Shown here piece by piece: positions 1 through 8,204 of a stretch of DNA of 64,000 nucleotides. Each line of letters begins with the position of its first letter. Positions within the stretch are counted from its first letter, which is position 1. The translations under genes were made by a program, and so were the position numbers. The stretch spans positions 54,288 through 118,287 of the forward strand of contig JAZQMK010000057.1 of NCBI GenBank assembly GCA_045543455.1, read 5' to 3'. The notes under the pieces were generated by a model. It saw only the letters and a program-made list of their open reading frames with translations, ran no database searches and was not told where the DNA came from. Source of the DNA: SIG291 sp045543455 (GTDB lineage Bacteria; Bacillota; Clostridia; Lachnospirales; Lachnospiraceae).

Positions 1-2
1 AG

Positions 3-587
3 AAATCTATAAAAGATACAGTTCCATTTTCTAATGCAACCTATGATTTTACAGCAATCAACGGCGAAATATATTGGCAAGAAAGGACAATGAAATATAT
101 TTTTGAAATCGTTGAAAATACCCCGGAAGAATTAGAAGAACGCAAAATGAAATTCAGTAATTGGGTAATGAATGTAATGGAACAAAAATTATACGATCCG
201 TACATCAAAGGCTATCATTTCATAGCTTCATTTGATTCTATCTCTTATGCTGATGAAGATGATATTGAAAAAACAACGATAACGGTTAATTTCACTGCAT
301 ATCCGTATATGATAGCTGATGAACCTAAGGTATATAATATAATCGTTCCCGCATCTCAATCTATAACGACAACAATCGTTAATGCTTCAAGCCATAGAAT
401 GACACCGACCTTTACTACTGATGTAACAGTAGTAATAAGTATGGATAACACAATCTATGCAATTCCAACTGGAACAACTACGGACGATTCATTTAAATTA
501 TATCCTGGTAACAATGATTTAACGGTTCAGAATAGCGGAACAACAGCAGCAACATTAACTATTTCATTTTATGAAGAGGTATTCTAA
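3..587 (+). CDS. phage distal tail protein (Dit-like), 5' truncated by window edge
   Basis: The reading frame is open from the first bases of the window, so the gene starts upstream. The visible N-terminal part reads VPFSNATYDF then GEIYWQERTMKYIF, a pattern typical of the siphovirus tail-component / distal tail protein family at the end of its first domain. It is followed by a beta-rich C-terminal half with many Thr and Val residues. An internal ATG at 90 is unlikely to be the true start because the conserved motif lies before it. It overlaps the next gene by one base (TAATG), as in a late tail operon. The protein should form the hub joining the tail tube to the baseplate. Confidence 0.75.
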   Translation, partial: KSIKDTVPFSNATYDFTAINGEIYWQERTMKYIFEIVENTPEELEERKMKFSNWVMNVMEQKLYDPYIKGYHFIASFDSISYADEDDIEKTTITVNFTAYPYMIADEPKVYNIIVPASQSITTTIVNASSHRMTPTFTTDVTVVISMDNTIYAIPTGTTTDDSFKLYPGNNDLTVQNSGTTAATLTISFYEEVF

Positions 588-2266
588 TGTATATTGTTGA
601 ATTAATTAATGACGGAATAGTAACAGAGATTCAAGGCGAATCAATTAAATTAAAAAGCGGCACCGTAGTAAAAGGAATCAATTGTATTGATTCCTTTTCT
701 TTTGTCATTTTACCGGTGAATATAGGCTACAACAAAATATGCGATTACAAAACTCTTGTTAGAGTTTATAACTCTAAACATAACCGCTGTGAATTTTACG
801 GCAGGGTTTTATATTCTAAAAATACTATGGATTCAAATGGACATATCACTAAAGATGTAGTTTGTGAAAGCTACTTTGGTTTTTTATGCGATAGCCAACA
901 AAGTTATGTAGAAGAGCAGAACTGGACCGTTAGAGGTTTGTTAGAACATATTATTAATATCCATAATTCGCAGGTCGAAGATTACAAGAAATTTACCATT
1001 GGCACGGTTGAAGTAGAAGATGCTAATGACAATGTGTATGTGGGAATTCAAAGGGAGAATACATGGAAGACCATCGAAGAAAAACTTGTTAAAAAACTTG
1101 GCGGTGAAATCGGATATAGGGTAGAAAATGATATTAATTACATTGATTATGTTAAAGAATTTGGAAGCACAAAATCAACTAAAATAGCTTTATCCAAAAA
1201 TATGAAATCAATCACTAAAGAAAATGATCCGTCAGAGTACATAACGAGGTTAATTCCATTAGGACACAAGTTATCGAAAGAGATAACAACCACAGATATT
1301 AATGGAAATGAAACTACGCAAACTGTAGAAACGGAAGAAAGGCTTGATATTTCAAGCCTTAATGACGGTAAAAATTATATTGATGATGAAATTGCTATAG
1401 CAACATACGGAATCCGTGTTGGATATGTTATGTATGATGATGTAACAGATGTTATTAACCTTTTGGCTAAAGGGCAGCAGTACCTCATTGATATTAATAA
1501 GGTACACGTAAAATACTCTATCACTGCTTTAGATTTGTCATTAATAGGATTAGAGATTGATGATTTTGACATTTACAACTATCATCCAATAGAAAATATA
1601 TTGCTTAACATTAATGATACGGCAAGGATTATAAAGAAAACAATTAATATAATTGAAGAAACCAACTCTACAATAGAAGTGGGAGATAACTTTAAGACAT
1701 TAAGCGATATACAAGTTGACCAGGCTAAAAAGGTTGATATAGCAACAAATACAATTAAAAAGATTGAAAGCGATTATGTGACCAATGAAAGAATGGTTAA
1801 TGAAACATCGCAATTAAACTCTATAATTCAACATTCAGTAGAAAATATTTTGCTGAGCGTAGAGGAAAATTACACTAATAAAACTACTGTAGAAGAAATA
1901 AGAGCAACGATACAAACCGAATTAGATGTAATGGCAGACCAGATATTAATGAATTTTACAACTACAACTGACAAAATAACAGATGTAGACGGAAGGTTAG
2001 TATCACAATTTACAGAAGTGTATAACTACATTAAATTTGCCGGCGGTAGCATTACATTAGGCGAAAGCGGGAATATTGTAACATTAACTATCGAAAACGA
2101 TGCTATTCTTTTTAGAAAAAATGGTGTTACATTCAGTAGTTGGACCGGGGATAACTTCTATTGCGGAAATATTGTTATTAGAGTAAATGAAAGAGCACAG
2201 TTCGGAAACTACGCCTATATACCTAGATCTGACGGCTCATTATCATTTTTAAAGGTAGGTGGATAA
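587..2266 (+). CDS. phage tail-associated protein (Tal / minor structural protein)
   Basis: This 559-residue protein directly follows the distal tail gene, the standard position for the tail-associated lysin or baseplate hub protein. The first 370 or so residues resemble the phage minor structural protein N-terminal region, the fold related to gp27-like hubs. Residues about 380-480 are hydrophilic and probably coiled coil, and the last 80 residues are Gly- and Asn-rich beta structure. I see no clear peptidase motif, so enzymatic activity is not supported. The start ATG overlaps the previous stop codon. The family call rests on position, length and pattern; the exact Pfam family is an inference. 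Confidence 0.7.
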   Translation: MYIVELINDGIVTEIQGESIKLKSGTVVKGINCIDSFSFVILPVNIGYNKICDYKTLVRVYNSKHNRCEFYGRVLYSKNTMDSNGHITKDVVCESYFGFLCDSQQSYVEEQNWTVRGLLEHIINIHNSQVEDYKKFTIGTVEVEDANDNVYVGIQRENTWKTIEEKLVKKLGGEIGYRVENDINYIDYVKEFGSTKSTKIALSKNMKSITKENDPSEYITRLIPLGHKLSKEITTTDINGNETTQTVETEERLDISSLNDGKNYIDDEIAIATYGIRVGYVMYDDVTDVINLLAKGQQYLIDINKVHVKYSITALDLSLIGLEIDDFDIYNYHPIENILLNINDTARIIKKTINIIEETNSTIEVGDNFKTLSDIQVDQAKKVDIATNTIKKIESDYVTNERMVNETSQLNSIIQHSVENILLSVEENYTNKTTVEEIRATIQTELDVMADQILMNFTTTTDKITDVDGRLVSQFTEVYNYIKFAGGSITLGESGNIVTLTIENDAILFRKNGVTFSSWTGDNFYCGNIVIRVNERAQFGNYAYIPRSDGSLSFLKVGG

Positions 2267-2269
2267 TAT

Positions 2270-4306
2270 ATGGCATCAAGCGGTAGCAGCAAATGGGCGG
2301 TAACTGAGTGGGATTGGGTACAATTCAACTGGTCATTATCAAGCCAATCGGTAGCAAATAACCAATCAGTAATATCATGGAATCTAAAGTTGATATCTGG
2401 AGAATACGGCAGAATATCTTCTGAGTTATCTAAAGAATGGTCTGTCACTATTAACGGTACAACATATAGCGGTACTAATAGCGTTGCAATCGGTAATAAT
2501 ACAACCAAAACATTAGCGAGTGGCACAACCACTATAAAACATAATGCAGACGGAACTAAAGCCGTACCTGTGTCAATTTATCAGGAATTCTATGTTACTT
2601 TTGGCGATAAATATATTATTGAAATATCGAAATCATTGACATTTAATTTAGATACTATTGCTAGAAAGTCAACCGTAACGGCTAGTAACGGAACTTTAGG
2701 AATAGCTCAAACCTTAACTATTAATAGGCAAAGTAGCGATTTCACACATACTATAACTTATACTTGTGGAACTGCATCAGGTACGATTGTTACAAAAACA
2801 ATTGATACATCTGTAAGTTTTATACCGCCGTTGTCATTAGCAAGCCAAAATACGACTGGAACTACAGTAAGTATAACATTTACTGTGACCACATATAGCA
2901 GCAATACAACAGTAGGCTCTAATACTAAAACGATATCTTGCTCAATGCCGGAAGGAGTAAAACCTTCTTGTAGTATTAGTGTATCTGATCCAATGAGCTT
3001 AAAAGATACATATGGTTATTACATAAAAGGTTATTCTAAATTTGCAATAGCATTAACTACAACAACATCCTATAGTTCCGATATAGCATCTTACAAAGTT
3101 GTAGCAAATGGGAAAACATATACTTCTAAAAATGTAACTACAGATGTTTTGACTTCTTCTGGAACACTAAGCATATCAGCAACGGTAACGGATAAGCGTG
3201 GTAGAACCGCTACAGCAAGTGCTTCTGCAACAGTCAAGGAATATTCAGAACCAATTATTAACCAGCTTAAAGTTAAAAGATGTGATGCTAACGGTGTTGA
3301 AAGTGAACAAGGTGAATATGTTCAAGTAACTTTTTCGGCAACTGCAACATCACTAGATAACAAAAATACGGTTAATTATAAATTAGAATACAAACCAACG
3401 AGTTTGACAGAATATACGGTAGTTAATTTAAGTAGCTATAATAATGCTTACACTGTTACAGATGCTACGTATATCTTTGCTGCAGATACCGGAAAATCGT
3501 ATGATATTAAAATAACAGTAACGGATGCGATTAGTGAACCTACAACCAAAACAACTGTGGCTTCAACAGCATCTACAATGATGCATTTTCCTGCCAATGG
3601 TAAAGGTTTGGGATTGGGTAAGATTACAGAGTTTGACGGTTTAGATATCGGTTTTTTAACACGATTTTCAGGCGGAATAATGCCGGTTTTACTGATTGCA
3701 GATACAGACCTTAATGATGTAAGGACACCTAATATATATTATGGCGAAAATGTAATGACTAATAGATATCTTAACTGTCCTATTGCTTCGGGTACATTTG
3801 TATTAGAAGTAGCAGCAGCAGGTGGAGAAGGTCAAATGAAGCAAAGGTTTTCTTTTTGCAGTAAAGATAAAGCAAGAGTATTTGAACGATATTATTATTA
3901 TTCGGCATGGGGTGAATGGGTATGCGTTTCGGACTTCGGCGGCACCTTACTATGGCAAGGTGGTTTTTACATGCAAGGAAGCCATAAGATTGCATTATCG
4001 GAACCTATAAGTAAGCAACCAAATGGAATTGTGCTTGTGTTCAGTAGGTATTCGTCAGAAGTGGTACAAGATTATCATTTCAATCACTTTTTTGTGCATA
4101 AGGCATTCGTTGGACTCCATCCGACATCGGAAAGTCAATTCTTAATGTCAGCGGACGGGTTGCTAGGGGTTGTGGCGAGCAAGTGTTTATATATTCGAGA
4201 TACTGAAATAGAAGGTCATGATAATAACACAGCTACAGGTACTTCTATAAGTGGGATTACTTACGATAATAAAGGTTTCGTACTTAGATATGTTATAGGA
4301 GTTTAA
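2270..4306 (+). CDS. phage tail fibre / receptor-binding structural protein (DUF859-like)
   Basis: The 678-residue protein begins MASSGSSKWAVTEWDW, a start typical of DUF859 minor structural proteins of siphoviruses. Residues 1-450 are Ser/Thr/Asn-rich repeated beta-sandwich sequence with few charges. Residues about 480-678 are different, rich in aromatic residues and including YYYYSAWGEW, and resemble tail-fibre knob regions. It starts three bases after the upstream tail gene and is the last gene before a strong terminator, so it is probably the distal host-recognition protein. The knob assignment is inference. Confidence 0.65.
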   Translation: MASSGSSKWAVTEWDWVQFNWSLSSQSVANNQSVISWNLKLISGEYGRISSELSKEWSVTINGTTYSGTNSVAIGNNTTKTLASGTTTIKHNADGTKAVPVSIYQEFYVTFGDKYIIEISKSLTFNLDTIARKSTVTASNGTLGIAQTLTINRQSSDFTHTITYTCGTASGTIVTKTIDTSVSFIPPLSLASQNTTGTTVSITFTVTTYSSNTTVGSNTKTISCSMPEGVKPSCSISVSDPMSLKDTYGYYIKGYSKFAIALTTTTSYSSDIASYKVVANGKTYTSKNVTTDVLTSSGTLSISATVTDKRGRTATASASATVKEYSEPIINQLKVKRCDANGVESEQGEYVQVTFSATATSLDNKNTVNYKLEYKPTSLTEYTVVNLSSYNNAYTVTDATYIFAADTGKSYDIKITVTDAISEPTTKTTVASTASTMMHFPANGKGLGLGKITEFDGLDIGFLTRFSGGIMPVLLIADTDLNDVRTPNIYYGENVMTNRYLNCPIASGTFVLEVAAAGGEGQMKQRFSFCSKDKARVFERYYYYSAWGEWVCVSDFGGTLLWQGGFYMQGSHKIALSEPISKQPNGIVLVFSRYSSEVVQDYHFNHFFVHKAFVGLHPTSESQFLMSADGLLGVVASKCLYIRDTEIEGHDNNTATGTSISGITYDNKGFVLRYVIGV

Positions 4307-4310
4307 AGGT

Positions 4311-4345
4311 ATAAAAAGTCGCTTCTTTGGAGCGACTTTTTATAT
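4311..4345 (+). terminator. rho-independent terminator after tail operon
   Basis: A perfect 13-bp stem (ATAAAAAGTCGCT at 4311-4323 paired with 4331-4343) with a 7-base loop and a T-rich 3' arm lies five bases after the tail-fibre stop codon. It separates the tail module from the lysis module. Confidence 0.85.
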
Positions 4346-4384
4346 ACATACAACCAGAAAAAAGGAAGAGAGGAAGGGCGTAAA

Positions 4385-4645
4385 ATGGTAGAAGTAATCT
4401 TTACTGGTGTTGTGGCAATAGCCGTGTGTATGATAAATAATTTTTATCAACAAAAAGCTACTAAATCACAACATAACAAAACTATTGCATTGATTGATTA
4501 TAAGCTTACAGAACTCACTAAAAGGGTTGATAAGCACAATAATGTAATTGAACGCACTTATAAACTTGAAGAATTGGCCGCACTTCAAGAGGAAAAAATT
4601 AAGGTCGCAAACCATAGAATTGAAGATTTAGAAAAGAAAGGTTAA
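4385..4645 (+). CDS. small phage membrane protein with coiled coil (holin-associated)
   Basis: The protein has 86 residues, with one N-terminal membrane segment (residues 3-20) and then a long charged helix ending VANHRIEDLEKKG. This layout and the HNNVIERTYKLEE to RIEDLEK tail are common in the small gene placed just before the holin in Clostridia prophages (haemolysin XhlA-like in form). A purine-rich RBS (GAGGAAGGG) lies upstream. It probably works with the holin in host lysis. The role is inferred from position only. Confidence 0.6.
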   Translation: MVEVIFTGVVAIAVCMINNFYQQKATKSQHNKTIALIDYKLTELTKRVDKHNNVIERTYKLEELAALQEEKIKVANHRIEDLEKKG

Positions 4646-4659
4646 AAAAGGTGTTGACT

Positions 4660-4926
4660 ATGGATTTATCAAACTATGTTACGGTTGTACCAATTGTAAT
4701 TATATGTTACTTATGTGGCGTATTATGCAAGGCAATTAACAAGATACCTGATAAGGTTATCCCTGTAATCGTTGGTGTAGTAGGTGGTATTATTGCAATT
4801 CCTGCAATGTACATTATGCCGGAATTCCCTGCTACAGACATTATCACTGCAATATCTGTAGGTATAATGTCAGGATTAACATCGACAGGCATCAACCAAA
4901 TTTATAAGCAAGCAACAAAAGAATAG
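4660..4926 (+). CDS. phage holin
   Basis: The 88-residue protein has two to three hydrophobic segments (about residues 8-27, 36-54 and 62-80) and a short charged tail. It resembles the holin superfamily V (Hol44-like) proteins of Clostridia phages. The ATG at 4660 is preferred over the GTG at 4651 because AAAGGTG sits at the right distance before it. It lies between the coiled-coil protein and the amidase, completing a lysis cassette. It should form the membrane lesion that releases or activates the endolysin. Confidence 0.75.
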   Translation: MDLSNYVTVVPIVIICYLCGVLCKAINKIPDKVIPVIVGVVGGIIAIPAMYIMPEFPATDIITAISVGIMSGLTSTGINQIYKQATKE

Positions 4927-4948
4927 TTAAAAGAAAGAAGGAATTATC

Positions 4949-5641
4949 ATGGCAAAAGTATTCTTAGGAGTAGGACATGGGGGGAGCGACCCAGGAGCAG
5001 TTCAACATGTCGTTGAAAAGGAAGCTAATTTACGAATGGCATTAGCTTGTAGAGATTATTTAGTGGCTAACGGTATCGAGGTCCGTATGTCTAGAGAAAA
5101 AGACGAGAATGACGATCTAAACGAAGAAATTAGAGAATGTAATAAATATAACCCTGATATAGCGGTAGATATCCATAATAATGCCGGTGGTGGTGACGGA
5201 TTTGAAGCATATTATCATTTCGGTGGTGGTGTTGGAAAGGCACTTGCTGAAAATCTTGAAGCAGAAATTATTAAAATAGGTCAAAATAGTAGGGGTTGTA
5301 AAACTCGTAAAAATTCACAAGGAACGGATTATTACGGTTTTATACGTTTAACTAAATGCCCGGCAGTAATCGTTGAAGGTGCTTTCGTTGATAACAAAAA
5401 TGATGCTGCACAGATTGACACTGCAGAAGAATGTAAAGCTTTTGGCGAAGCATACGCTAAAGGAATTCTTAAAACTTTAGGTATTGAGGATATATATATT
5501 AAACCGGAAAAAACCGAAAAAACAGACGTATTTTACCGTGTTCAGGTCGGGGCGTATGATATTAAGGCTAACGCAGAAAAAACGCAAGAAAAGCTAAAAA
5601 AAGACGGTTATGATGCAATTATAGTTGAAGTGGAAAGATAA
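4949..5641 (+). CDS. N-acetylmuramoyl-L-alanine amidase with SPOR domain (endolysin)
   Basis: This 230-residue zinc amidase (Amidase_3 fold) cleaves the bond between MurNAc and L-Ala in peptidoglycan. Expected zinc ligands and catalytic residues are visible: H10 in VGHGGSDPGA, E25 in VEKEANL, H76 in DIHNNA and E143 in VEGAFVDN. After a Lys/Glu linker (about 183-193), residues 195-230 (FYRVQVGAY and onwards) form a SPOR domain, which binds denuded glycan. There is no signal peptide, consistent with holin-dependent release. It is preceded by AAAGAAAGAAGG and followed by a terminator. Confidence 0.92.
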   Translation: MAKVFLGVGHGGSDPGAVQHVVEKEANLRMALACRDYLVANGIEVRMSREKDENDDLNEEIRECNKYNPDIAVDIHNNAGGGDGFEAYYHFGGGVGKALAENLEAEIIKIGQNSRGCKTRKNSQGTDYYGFIRLTKCPAVIVEGAFVDNKNDAAQIDTAEECKAFGEAYAKGILKTLGIEDIYIKPEKTEKTDVFYRVQVGAYDIKANAEKTQEKLKKDGYDAIIVEVER

Positions 5642-5647
5642 GAGAAA

Positions 5648-5676
5648 GGGAAGGTGTTATGCCTTCCCCTATTTTT
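5648..5676 (+). terminator. terminator after endolysin gene
   Basis: A 7-bp stem GGGAAGG / CCTTCCC (5648-5654 and 5662-5668) with a 7-base loop is followed by CTATTTTTA, seven bases after the amidase stop codon. Confidence 0.8.
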
Positions 5677-5718
5677 ATACAAGTTTCACAAGAAAGTAAG
5701 AAAATGTTTGTTTAAATT

Positions 5719-5756
5719 GTATATTGCACCCAATATACAGAGTGATATAATATAAT
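5719..5756 (+). promoter_or_regulatory. palindromic operator and -10 region before RHH gene
   Basis: A perfect inverted repeat, GTATATTG at 5719-5726 and CAATATAC at 5731-5738 with a 4-base spacer, sits just upstream of a -10 hexamer TATAAT (5746-5751). The next gene encodes a ribbon-helix-helix protein, a family that typically represses its own promoter through such palindromes. Self-regulation is inferred. Confidence 0.55.
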
Positions 5757-5782
5757 TAGAAAAAGAAAAAGGATATGATTAA

Positions 5783-5968
5783 ATGGCTAGATATTCAGAA
5801 GCACATAACAAGGCTACGCAAAAATACATCAAAAATAATTATGATGAAATTAAGATACGGATTCCCAAAGGAATGAAAGATGAATATAAAGCTATGGCAG
5901 AAGCTTCAGGCAAGTCACTTAACCAATTTATTATAGATGCGGTTGAAGATTACGGAAAGAAGGTGTAG
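5783..5968 (+). CDS. ribbon-helix-helix DNA-binding protein (Arc-like), prophage copy
   Basis: The 61-residue basic protein has DEIKIRIPKGMKDEYK, the RHH beta strand with alternating exposed residues. It is followed by two helices containing GKSLNQFIIDAVEDYG. RHH proteins dimerise and insert the strand into the major groove, acting as repressors or antitoxins. The following gene is three bases away and has no toxin-like features, so a plain regulator is more likely than an antitoxin. A second copy lies at 57475-57660 (A12D, K17E, P29S and A42T among the differences). The promoter-proximal palindrome here is missing from the second copy. Confidence 0.75.
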   Translation: MARYSEAHNKATQKYIKNNYDEIKIRIPKGMKDEYKAMAEASGKSLNQFIIDAVEDYGKKV

Positions 5969-5971
5969 ATT

Positions 5972-6181
5972 ATGGCTGATGTTAAGTTGTATAGATTTTT
6001 GAAGAATATATTTTTATTTAATACAATATCGTGGGGAATACTCGGGATTGCTTTTCCTATATGTTTGCCACTGGCTCTATTATTTTTGTTTATGTATATT
6101 AAATTCCGTAGTGAATATAAGAGAGAGGTGTGTTTTAGAAAAATGATGGATGAATTGATGAATGAACACCCGGCAATATAA
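5972..6181 (+). CDS. small membrane protein, prophage copy
   Basis: The 69-residue protein has a hydrophobic stretch from about residue 10 to 45 that can form one long or two short membrane helices. A basic C-terminal tail follows (FRSEYKREVCFRKMMDEL). It starts three bases after the RHH gene, with AAGAAGGTG as RBS, so the two form a small operon. I do not recognise the family. A second copy at 57664-57861 ends four residues earlier because a palindromic repeat replaces the last codons. Confidence 0.6.
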   Translation: MADVKLYRFLKNIFLFNTISWGILGIAFPICLPLALLFLFMYIKFRSEYKREVCFRKMMDELMNEHPAI

Positions 6182-6193
6182 TATGCGCCATAA

Positions 6194-6222
6194 TGTACAT
6201 AATAATGCTGAACTGATATAAT
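6194..6222 (+). promoter_or_regulatory. promoter giving a probably leaderless mRNA
   Basis: TGTACA (6194-6199), a 17-base spacer and TATAAT (6217-6222) form a near-consensus promoter. The ATG of the next gene is at 6230, where transcription should begin, and there is no Shine-Dalgarno sequence between. Confidence 0.6.
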
Positions 6223-6229
6223 ATGTATT

Positions 6230-6415
6230 ATGAAAAAAGGTAAACAGATATATTTTACACGGCAAGAAATGCAAACGTTGCTTGATACTCTTCAAGACTG
6301 GCAAGACTTTTTAGGTGCAGAGAGGGAGAATGAATATGCTCATAGACTCAAAAATGGACTTGGTACAGCGTGGGGAAAATTGCAAGACGGTGTACCTAAG
6401 AAAAAGAGAGATTAA
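6230..6415 (+). CDS. small hypothetical prophage protein
   Basis: The 61-residue hydrophilic protein has a Lys-rich start and end and a predicted helical centre (LLDTLQDWQDFL). The frame has no RBS; its ATG lies seven bases past a good -10 box, so it would be translated from a leaderless message. Small genes of this kind are common just inside the right end of Clostridia prophages. Function unknown. Confidence 0.5.
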   Translation: MKKGKQIYFTRQEMQTLLDTLQDWQDFLGAERENEYAHRLKNGLGTAWGKLQDGVPKKKRD

Positions 6416-6491
6416 GATGAAATTTTGAATATTAAGTAGTGGACAATGTCCACCTGTTGTCCACCCAGCACAAGATTTTGTGAGATATAAC

Positions 6492-6574
6492 AAGTGATAA
6501 AAAATGATAAAAAAAGAAAAGGTTTCTTTGACACCCTTGATATATAAGGGTTTGTAAGTGATAGCAAATGATAA
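6492..6574 (+). repeat. two 19-bp direct repeats near prophage end (arm-type sites?)
   Basis: AAGTGATAAAAAATGATAA at 6492-6510 recurs as AAGTGATAGCAAATGATAA at 6556-6574 (17 of 19 identical), 64 bases apart and in the same orientation. They lie just before the RlmD-derived junction at 6606. Repeats of this spacing and A/T character beside an attachment site fit arm-binding sites for a tyrosine integrase, but no integrase is in the window. Confidence 0.4.
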
Positions 6575-6605
6575 TAAAAGACATAAAAAACAACAGTATC
6601 TATAT

Positions 6606-6929
6606 ACTGTGCATGTGGAGACGGTTTGTTTATTGTCCAAACTTCATGAGGCGAAGCACCATATCAACGTAAAGGTGGATATGGACGAGCTTGATCTTAC
6701 AAGTGCGGAAGCTAAGGCAACATACAAAGAGATCGAGGAATGGGTGCAGGAACACTATGGATTCCATGTAACAAACCTAAATATTGCGCAGGTAAAGCAG
6801 AAACATGGAATCATTGAGCGTGAGAACTATAACAAGGCGAAGTCTGTAGACAGTAAAAAGCCTGGATGCCCAGAGGAGAAGGTAAAAGCTATAGAGGATG
6901 CTTTGAGGTATTTTCAGTTGATAAAATAA
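6606..6929 (+). pseudogene. 3' fragment of rlmD (23S rRNA uracil methyltransferase), prophage attachment-site remnant
   Basis: The frame reads TVHVETVCLLSKL and then a helical extension including DELDLTSAEAKATYKEIEEW and QVKQKHGIIERENYNKAK. This matches the C-terminal end and extension seen on many Lachnospiraceae RlmD proteins. The catalytic domain is absent, so this is the piece left downstream when a prophage or island integrates into rlmD. The frame can be read from a GTG at 6558, so a 123-residue protein could still be made. An apparently complete RlmD without this extension lies at 55542-56693, so this fragment comes from a different homologue. Confidence 0.6.
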
Positions 6930-6954
6930 CCAGGTGAGTGGAAGGAGATGTATT

Positions 6955-8142
6955 ATGTCAAAACCAGAAAAACGCTTTGGTGAGCATGTTAACGACGATA
7001 TTATCCGAGAGATTTTAAGAGAACACGCAAGCCGAGAAAAACCTATTGGAAAATCCAAAATCGAAAAACATGCGAGTGATAAGGGGTACATCATAAAGCG
7101 AACAGCTATAGATGGCTTTGCGAATAGAATGGGAGCAAGAGAATATGTAACTGAAGAAGAGTGCGATGAGATCATAAAAGAATGTCGCACAGACGAGCGA
7201 GAAGTTCTCTTTGTTAAGAAGGGTGATGAAGGTCGAACCATAGGATACTGGATGATGGAAACCATATCCGAGAGTGAGTGGATGTATCTTATGGATTCAG
7301 TTCTTTACAGCAAGATACTAACCAAGAAGGAGGCGGATAATCTTGCTAAGCGAATCACTTTTCTTGCAGGAAAGAGTTTTTCGGACCTGACGAAATATCG
7401 TCATAAGATGAGAAATCAGCCTTACACTGTTGGCGATAAAGAAATAGATGAAAAAGAAGGACACATAGAGAGTCGAGTCTTAAAAAGTGTTCACCTGATT
7501 AGAGTGGCAATAAAAGAAAGGAAAAAGGTTAAGTTTAATCTGTGTGTATATGATTATTGGGATCAGAAAGTTCGGCTCGTCCCATATGGAAAGCATGGAA
7601 AAGTACTTCCGGACAGATATAGAGAAGATGTGCATCGGGTTGTTAGTCCCTTCGAAGTGATTTATTCTAATGGTCGTTATTATATGCTGGGAGCAGATCT
7701 TGAGACGGAGAGAAGTTCTGACTTAAAATATAAGCTGTATCGCGTGGATTTGATGGAAAATCTTGATTTTGCTCCAAGAACGGTCGCAATCACTAAGAAA
7801 GAAGCGGGAATTGAAGAGGAACTTGCCAATCTGTTTAAATATAGGATGGAGAATCCATACATGTTTACCGGACAGGTTGAGCGTGTAAGGATTCGTGTTG
7901 ATGCGGATCAGTTTACGCAGATAGTAGATTGGTTTTCGGACAATTTCAAAGTTGTAGGACTTGATGGCAATGAAGATGCGTATTATGACATTGAAGTTAA
8001 GGTAAATCTTAATAGCTTCACTTTCTGGGTATTACAGTATTCCGGTTGCGTAGAAGTGCTTGATACAGGAAAGAAGGATGGTGATTCTTATAGGAAGCAT
8101 ATAAAAGAGACGTTGAGCAAGGCATTGAAAAAGTACGATTAA
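6955..8142 (+). CDS. WYL-domain transcriptional regulator
   Basis: The 395-residue protein has an N-terminal winged-helix region (about residues 10-75, with IIREILREHASREKPI). A central linker follows, then a WYL domain (about 190-290, with RVAIKERKKVKFNL, RVVSPFEVIYSNGRYYML and KLYRVDLMENL) and a C-terminal WCX-like extension. WYL proteins bind nucleic-acid-type ligands and regulate phage-defence or mobile-element genes. The ATG at 6955 follows GGAAGGAG at 6940-6947 and is chosen over the in-frame upstream start. It lies directly after the RlmD fragment and before a nuclease-fold gene, so it may control this island. Confidence 0.85.
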   Translation: MSKPEKRFGEHVNDDIIREILREHASREKPIGKSKIEKHASDKGYIIKRTAIDGFANRMGAREYVTEEECDEIIKECRTDEREVLFVKKGDEGRTIGYWMMETISESEWMYLMDSVLYSKILTKKEADNLAKRITFLAGKSFSDLTKYRHKMRNQPYTVGDKEIDEKEGHIESRVLKSVHLIRVAIKERKKVKFNLCVYDYWDQKVRLVPYGKHGKVLPDRYREDVHRVVSPFEVIYSNGRYYMLGADLETERSSDLKYKLYRVDLMENLDFAPRTVAITKKEAGIEEELANLFKYRMENPYMFTGQVERVRIRVDADQFTQIVDWFSDNFKVVGLDGNEDAYYDIEVKVNLNSFTFWVLQYSGCVEVLDTGKKDGDSYRKHIKETLSKALKKYD

Positions 8143-8204
8143 AAAACTGTTTGGGTAATGTTTATAAGTTTGATTCGAAAAAAGATAAAAGGAGTAGGTT
8201 GCTT

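Noticed and set aside
5783..6181. RHH plus small membrane protein as a toxin-antitoxin pair
   Set aside because: The partner is a hydrophobic small protein with no known toxin motif, and a type II pair normally has a soluble toxin. The evidence supports only a conserved two-gene unit.
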